From CAYYIS01 sp964470965 (GTDB lineage: Bacteria; JAAXHH01; JABIQT01), in contig CAYYIS010000025.1 of assembly GCA_964470965.1 (NCBI GenBank), positions 1 to 64,000 of the forward strand: 64,000 bases of DNA, given 5' to 3'. A program made the position numbers and the translations under genes. Of the stretch, positions 60,363 through 64,000 are shown one piece after another. The notes under the pieces are model-generated. The model searched no databases, was not told the DNA's origin, and saw only the letters and a program-made list of their open reading frames with translations. Numbering within the stretch: position 1 is the first letter of the stretch; each line of letters begins with the position of its first letter.

Positions 60363-61802
60363 TTGCCCTATATTGGCCTGGACTTAGGCACAACGTCCAT
60401 AACCGCGATTCTGCTGGAAACTGGTACCGGTGATGTCCTCGCCAAACACTCCGTTTCTAACGACACGGAAACCACCTCGCCTGATCAAAAAGCAGCCGGT
60501 CGATCCGAGTGGGACATAGATGGCATGATCAGTAAGACGATTTTCTTATTGAAACTCGTTGCCGCCGATGCCCCTGATCATGGGACGATCGAAGGCATCG
60601 GTGTCACGGGGCAGCAGCATGGGATGGTCCTTCTCGGACATGAAGGCACGCCCATCACGCCGTTTATCGGCTGGCAGGACCGCAGATGCCATGACCCTCA
60701 CCAAGAGGGAAAAACTTACCTTGAGAATATGATGGCATTGGGAGGACGTGGATTCACAAGGAGTGAATGCAGCCCGGCGAGAGGATATATGGGAGCATCG
60801 CTTTTCTGGTTATCGCAGAACGGCATGCTCCCGGGTAGTGCTGTTGCAAGTTTCGCACCTGATTACCTTGTGGGCCGACTGTGCAACAAAGTTCCGGTCA
60901 CAGATCCCACTAATGCCGCCGGCTCCGGACTGTATGATGTGATTGAGAGGAGATGGAATGCGGAGTTGCTCTCATCGCTCGGTATTCCCCAATCGGTGTT
61001 GCCCCGTGTTCAAGCTTCCTGTTCATGGGCCGGAAAACTATGCGGTAACCTGGCGTCAGAGATCGGGATCCCCGCCGGAACGCCTGTAACAAACGCCTGC
61101 GGCGACAATCAAGCGAGTTTCGCCGGGAGCGTATCGGATTATAAATATAGTGTACTGGTAAATATCGGGACCGGCGGCCAGATTTCCGTGTACAACCCGG
61201 GTTCCATCCGAATCGAGGGATTTCTTGTACGCCCCTATTTGAAATCCGGGTATCTGCTTGTGGGTGCTGGCATGACCGGAGGGAGATCCTATGCCGTGTT
61301 GGAACGGTTCATCCGGGCAGTCGGACAAGAAATCTTCGGCGTTGAACCAATTGACGGTATCTACGACAGGTTGAACGAGCTTGCCTCGGCCGTATCTGCC
61401 GGTTCGGATGATCTTATCTGCGAACCCGCTTTCACGGGATCTCTATCGGAACCCGATCGGCGTGGCCGCTTTTCAGGAATAAACGATATGAATCTGACTC
61501 CCGGACATTTGGCCCGGTCCCTGTTGGAGGGAATGGCAATGCAGTTCTTCCGCATGTATGAAAGTATGAGGTCCCAAGGCATTGCTCCACGTACACTGTT
61601 GGTCGGTGCGGGTAACGGAGTAAGGAAGAATCCGCTGCTCGGGCCTATCCTGTCGGATACTTTCGGGTTGGCGCTCAACGTTGTAAAGCATGGTGAAGAG
61701 GCTGCCATCGGTGCCTCCCTCTGTGCAGCCGTAGCCTCGAAAGAGTTCAGCGACATCGAGGAAGCAGGCAGCTGTTGCATCACATATGATACGGCAGACT
61801 AA
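60363..61802 (+). CDS. FGGY-family carbohydrate kinase
   Basis: 479 aa with a TTG start (AAGGATG upstream). N-terminal ATP-binding GLDLGTTSITAIL, IGVTGQQHGMVLLG, PFIGWQDRRC, ACGDNQASFAGS, then NIGTGGQISVY and the FGGY tail ARSLLEGMAMQFFRMYE with LVGAGNGVRKNPLL. Matches xylulokinase/sedoheptulokinase-like members; GDNQ is shared with sedoheptulokinase, so the substrate is uncertain. Phosphorylates a ketose or polyol. Last gene of the RraA-BCAT-oxidase-kinase run, 90 bases after the oxidase. Confidence 0.85.
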   Translation: MPYIGLDLGTTSITAILLETGTGDVLAKHSVSNDTETTSPDQKAAGRSEWDIDGMISKTIFLLKLVAADAPDHGTIEGIGVTGQQHGMVLLGHEGTPITPFIGWQDRRCHDPHQEGKTYLENMMALGGRGFTRSECSPARGYMGASLFWLSQNGMLPGSAVASFAPDYLVGRLCNKVPVTDPTNAAGSGLYDVIERRWNAELLSSLGIPQSVLPRVQASCSWAGKLCGNLASEIGIPAGTPVTNACGDNQASFAGSVSDYKYSVLVNIGTGGQISVYNPGSIRIEGFLVRPYLKSGYLLVGAGMTGGRSYAVLERFIRAVGQEIFGVEPIDGIYDRLNELASAVSAGSDDLICEPAFTGSLSEPDRRGRFSGINDMNLTPGHLARSLLEGMAMQFFRMYESMRSQGIAPRTLLVGAGNGVRKNPLLGPILSDTFGLALNVVKHGEEAAIGASLCAAVASKEFSDIEEAGSCCITYDTAD

Positions 61803-62018
61803 TCCGGTCAATGTGACGAATTGCTTGCGCGACCGAATGTTATTGAATAGCTTCAGCCATGACCGGTTTTTTTGTCCCGTCGATTTTAACTGGAACTTTG
61901 GAACCCTATTCCATAATCTGTCGTCATATATTCAGGACGGATTAAACACAGCTTTTGACCGTAATCCCGGGAATGTCGAAGGCAAGACTTCAGGAACCTT
62001 AGAGCAGGAGACAACCAC

Positions 62019-62825
62019 ATGGTCGGATATGTAAAAAACATCGCGGCGTTATTTGCCTTGACGATAATTGCAAGTACTGGATGTGGATTGGTTGACGGCT
62101 CGTCACCCACGGGGTCGCTCTCGAATGTAGAACGGGATGCTGAAGCGGTGGCAACTGTAGTCGCCAATTCGATAGGCGCAGAACTTCTCATCCTGGCCGA
62201 CGACATCGAAGAAGTTGTTAGCACTGAGGCTCTTCCGAGCCAGCGTCCACGGCCCCGTTTAGACCGGCTCAAAGAAGCGTTAAGTCTGACGGATGATCAG
62301 GTAGATCAGATCACAACGATTATGGAGGCCTCAAGAGGATTGCGCGATCCGATCATCCAGAAGGTCCGTGACGGTTCCATTACCCGCCAGGAAGCACGTC
62401 AACAAATGCGGACCATTCGGGAAGACACGAAATCCCAGGTCGAGGCAGTATTGACATCGGACCAACTCACAGCATTTGAAGATTTACGTTTTCATCATGG
62501 CCGTCAATTTAATCGTCGTCCTCTGAGCGAAATCCTCAATCTGACGGATGATCAGCAGGCACAGGTGGAATCGGTTATGAAAGGAATTCGTGAACAGATG
62601 TTAGCTATCCGCGAACAGGTTGAAGCAGAGGAATTGACCAGGGAGGATGCCCGGGGCCGGATTCAGGAAATCAGGGAGTCAGAAATTGAGGGTCTCAGCG
62701 CCATCCTGGATGAAGGTCAGTTAACTAAATTCCAGAGAATATTAAACCATCATCGGTTCGGGTTCGGCCCCAAGGGATTCGGACGGGGGCCCCGTGGACA
62801 ATTTAATCGACCGGGTCGTAGGTAA
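62019..62825 (+). CDS. Spy/CpxP-like LTxxQ periplasmic lipoprotein
   Basis: 268 aa; CAGGAG precedes ATG 62019. Lipobox ASTGC (Cys at about 22). Two copies of the Spy-type helical repeat: SLTDDQVDQITTIMEASRGL (about 90-110) and NLTDDQQAQVESVMKGIREQ (about 170-190), each followed by charged helices (QEARQQMRTIRED, REDARGRIQEIRE). The C-terminus is rich in Gly/Arg/Phe (FGRGPRGQFNRPGRR). CpxP/Spy proteins act as periplasmic chaperones or stress sensors. Ends 10 bases before a strong bidirectional hairpin. Confidence 0.85.
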   Translation: MVGYVKNIAALFALTIIASTGCGLVDGSSPTGSLSNVERDAEAVATVVANSIGAELLILADDIEEVVSTEALPSQRPRPRLDRLKEALSLTDDQVDQITTIMEASRGLRDPIIQKVRDGSITRQEARQQMRTIREDTKSQVEAVLTSDQLTAFEDLRFHHGRQFNRRPLSEILNLTDDQQAQVESVMKGIREQMLAIREQVEAEELTREDARGRIQEIRESEIEGLSAILDEGQLTKFQRILNHHRFGFGPKGFGRGPRGQFNRPGRR

Positions 62826-62835
62826 AGTCCTTTGC

Positions 62836-62873
62836 AACAATCCCCCTCGAAGTGACATTCGAGGGGGATTGTT
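62836..62873. terminator. Bidirectional intrinsic terminator
   Basis: Perfect 16-bp inverted repeat AACAATCCCCCTCGAA / TTCGAGGGGGATTGTT with a 6-nt loop (GTGACA), followed by ATTTAA on the plus strand and by TT-rich sequence on the minus. It serves the Spy-like gene and the convergent sulfatase gene. Confidence 0.9.
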
Positions 62874-62881
62874 ATTTAACC

Positions 62882-64000
62882 CTATTTTTTTAACAGGTCT
62901 CCGGGTCTATCCGGGAATCCCGTTACACCTCTCGACCGATCGAATTGATATATCCTCTCTCGGCGGTGAGGTGTGTATTCAAAGCCTCTGAATATCCCGC
63001 TTTCCAGTGCATCTAACGCGCCCGGATGTTCGCACGCGCCAACGCCAACGCTACGTAACCTGCTCAACACATCCCGGCGGGTATCCGCTTGATTAATTAT
63101 CTCATCGGGATCATTTTTCATCTGGAAAAGTTGTTCCCGGTCACCATTCGAAAAATAAATATACTTCCATTGCTCGTCGCGGACCATGATCTTGAAATGG
63201 TTGGTACCGGGAGTTCCATAATAACCGATGAGATGCTTTCGCGGTTGAGCGGTGCCCTTCACCACACCCAGTACATCGATACCATCCCGAGTTTGAGTCG
63301 CTCCTGCTGCGTGGGTGGCGATCCCAAACAGGTCGGTCAGGCACACCAGTTCATCTCTTCTTTCCTTTTGCGGCAGCCGATCCGGCCAGCTCACGAGGAA
63401 AGGTACACGGGCCGCAGCATCAAAGAAGCTCTCCTTCTGCCAAGCTGTATGGTCGCCCATATGATCACCATGATCTGAAAAAAAGCATATCACGGTGTTA
63501 TCCGCATCGTCCCGGCACTCTACCGCATCCAAAATACGGCCGAGGCAATGATCGATGTACGAAATCTCACCGTAGTACCGTGCCTTCAGCATTCGTGCCC
63601 AGGCGTCGTTTATTTCATCCGCCCAGATTATGCGGTTCATGTAAGGAATCTGCTCATCCATATGATCGACCTGCAAGCTGCCGGATATGGGATTGGCCAT
63701 CCGATCCGGATCGTACATCCTGTTGAAAGGAACGGGGGGAGCGAAGGGAGGATGAGGCCCGATGAATGAGACGAAACCGAAATAGGGCCGTGAATCGTCC
63801 ACTGCGAGCAGCTCAACGGCCCGATCCGCCGCCCACGATTCCACGGTCAGGTGGGCCGGAAGCGGACTCACCTGGGGCACATAGTACATTTCTGTGCGTT
63901 CACCCTGCAGGGATTCGATATAGTCAAATTCCGGATGTTCACGGGCGATCCATGCGGCAAAGGCATCGCCTGATCGCTGTTCCGGGGTACCGTAGAGTTC
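62882..64000 (-). CDS. Sulfatase (alkaline-phosphatase-superfamily), partial at window end
   Basis: 372 codons visible; the 5' end lies beyond 64000, so the catalytic Cys/Ser region (CxPSR) is not included. Visible parts: FGFVSFIGPHPPFAPPVPF (strand with metal His), YYGEISYIDHCLGRILDAVE, VICFFSDHGDHMGDHTAWQKESFFD (the DHGDxxG metal motif and downstream His-Lys) and VPFLVSWPDRLP. This is the arylsulfatase/choline-sulfatase-like S1 pattern. It hydrolyses sulfate esters; cellular location cannot be told without the N-terminus. Convergent with the Spy-like gene across the shared terminator. Confidence 0.92.
   Translation of the reverse strand, partial: ELYGTPEQRSGDAFAAWIAREHPEFDYIESLQGERTEMYYVPQVSPLPAHLTVESWAADRAVELLAVDDSRPYFGFVSFIGPHPPFAPPVPFNRMYDPDRMANPISGSLQVDHMDEQIPYMNRIIWADEINDAWARMLKARYYGEISYIDHCLGRILDAVECRDDADNTVICFFSDHGDHMGDHTAWQKESFFDAAARVPFLVSWPDRLPQKERRDELVCLTDLFGIATHAAGATQTRDGIDVLGVVKGTAQPRKHLIGYYGTPGTNHFKIMVRDEQWKYIYFSNGDREQLFQMKNDPDEIINQADTRRDVLSRLRSVGVGACEHPGALDALESGIFRGFEYTPHRRERIYQFDRSRGVTGFPDRPGDLLKK

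Noticed and set aside
1..64000. CRISPR arrays, tRNA, rRNA, transposases and integrases
   Set aside because: None recognised by eye on either strand; no regular 24-40 bp repeat/spacer pattern or transposase motif seen.

Overview
The window reads as a scaffold from an uncultivated aerobic, Gram-negative-like heterotrophic bacterium, probably a metagenome bin. It has about half G+C, two 100-base N gaps, no rRNA or tRNA that I can see, lipoproteins, a beta-barrel remnant and a heme A synthase. It is rich in phytanoyl-CoA-dioxygenase (PhyH)-like enzymes (six loci), Gfo/Idh/MocA-like proteins (three plus a fragment), aldo/keto reductases, UxuA-like isomerase-fold enzymes, a sulfatase and a FlgD-type C-terminal remnant. 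That mix resembles Latescibacterota/Poribacteria-type genomes. The taxonomy is inference from gene content only.

Region 1 (1-2.6 kb) is decaying DNA: a broken heavy-metal (HMA) domain coupled to an intact CopZ N-terminal-domain gene, a YCII-like gene frameshifted at an A8 tract, a 37-aa membrane peptide and a shattered outer-membrane protein gene. Region 2 (2.6-7.9 kb, minus) is a tight six-gene catabolic operon: three divergent Gfo/Idh-like proteins, two short-chain dehydrogenases and a VOC protein. Region 3 (8.4-12.9 kb) has a PhyH pseudogene with an in-frame stop, a beta-propeller glycoside-hydrolase-like protein, a degenerate aldo/keto-reductase-fold protein and a DapA-family aldolase. 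Region 4 (12.9-16.1 kb) holds a secreted unknown, a small XRE regulator/membrane-protein module with repeated operator-like motifs, an assembly gap flanked by a perfect 49-bp repeat, and a cysteine-synthase-like gene. Region 5 (16.6-25 kb) holds an M1 peptidase with a polytopic membrane partner, an ornithine cyclodeaminase homologue, a ClpP-like lipoprotein, an oligopeptide-binding protein and a DUF6868 membrane protein.

Region 6 (25.1-29 kb, minus) is the most striking structure: five tandem paralogues of a membrane-anchored NTF2/SnoaL-like protein, each a separate transcription unit. It is followed by a rhodanese-M14-aldo/keto reductase operon and an exported FAH-family protein. Region 7 (34-43.9 kb) mixes a ThDP enzyme, a truncated Gfo/Idh gene coupled to a PhyH gene, a SIS-like protein, a cyclic-nucleotide-binding protein coupled to an AI-2E transporter, an amidohydrolase/aldo-keto reductase pair, and an epimerase-epimerase-PhyH operon. 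Region 8 (44.4-50.8 kb) has a second orphan oligopeptide-binding lipoprotein, a divergent UxuA-like pair, a DUF4097-type repeat protein and a Tat-exported HisC-like aminotransferase.

Region 9 (51.1-56.7 kb, minus) is a six-gene operon PhyH - enolase-superfamily enzyme - PhyH - PhyH(HxG) - creatininase - heme A synthase. Region 10 (57.1-61.8 kb) is RraA-like, branched-chain aminotransferase, N-methyl amino-acid oxidase and FGGY kinase. The window ends with a Spy-like lipoprotein converging through a shared terminator on a partial sulfatase. Overall the genes describe scavenging of small organic acids, sugars, amino acids and N-methylated or sulfated substrates. No single pathway can be named from sequence alone.
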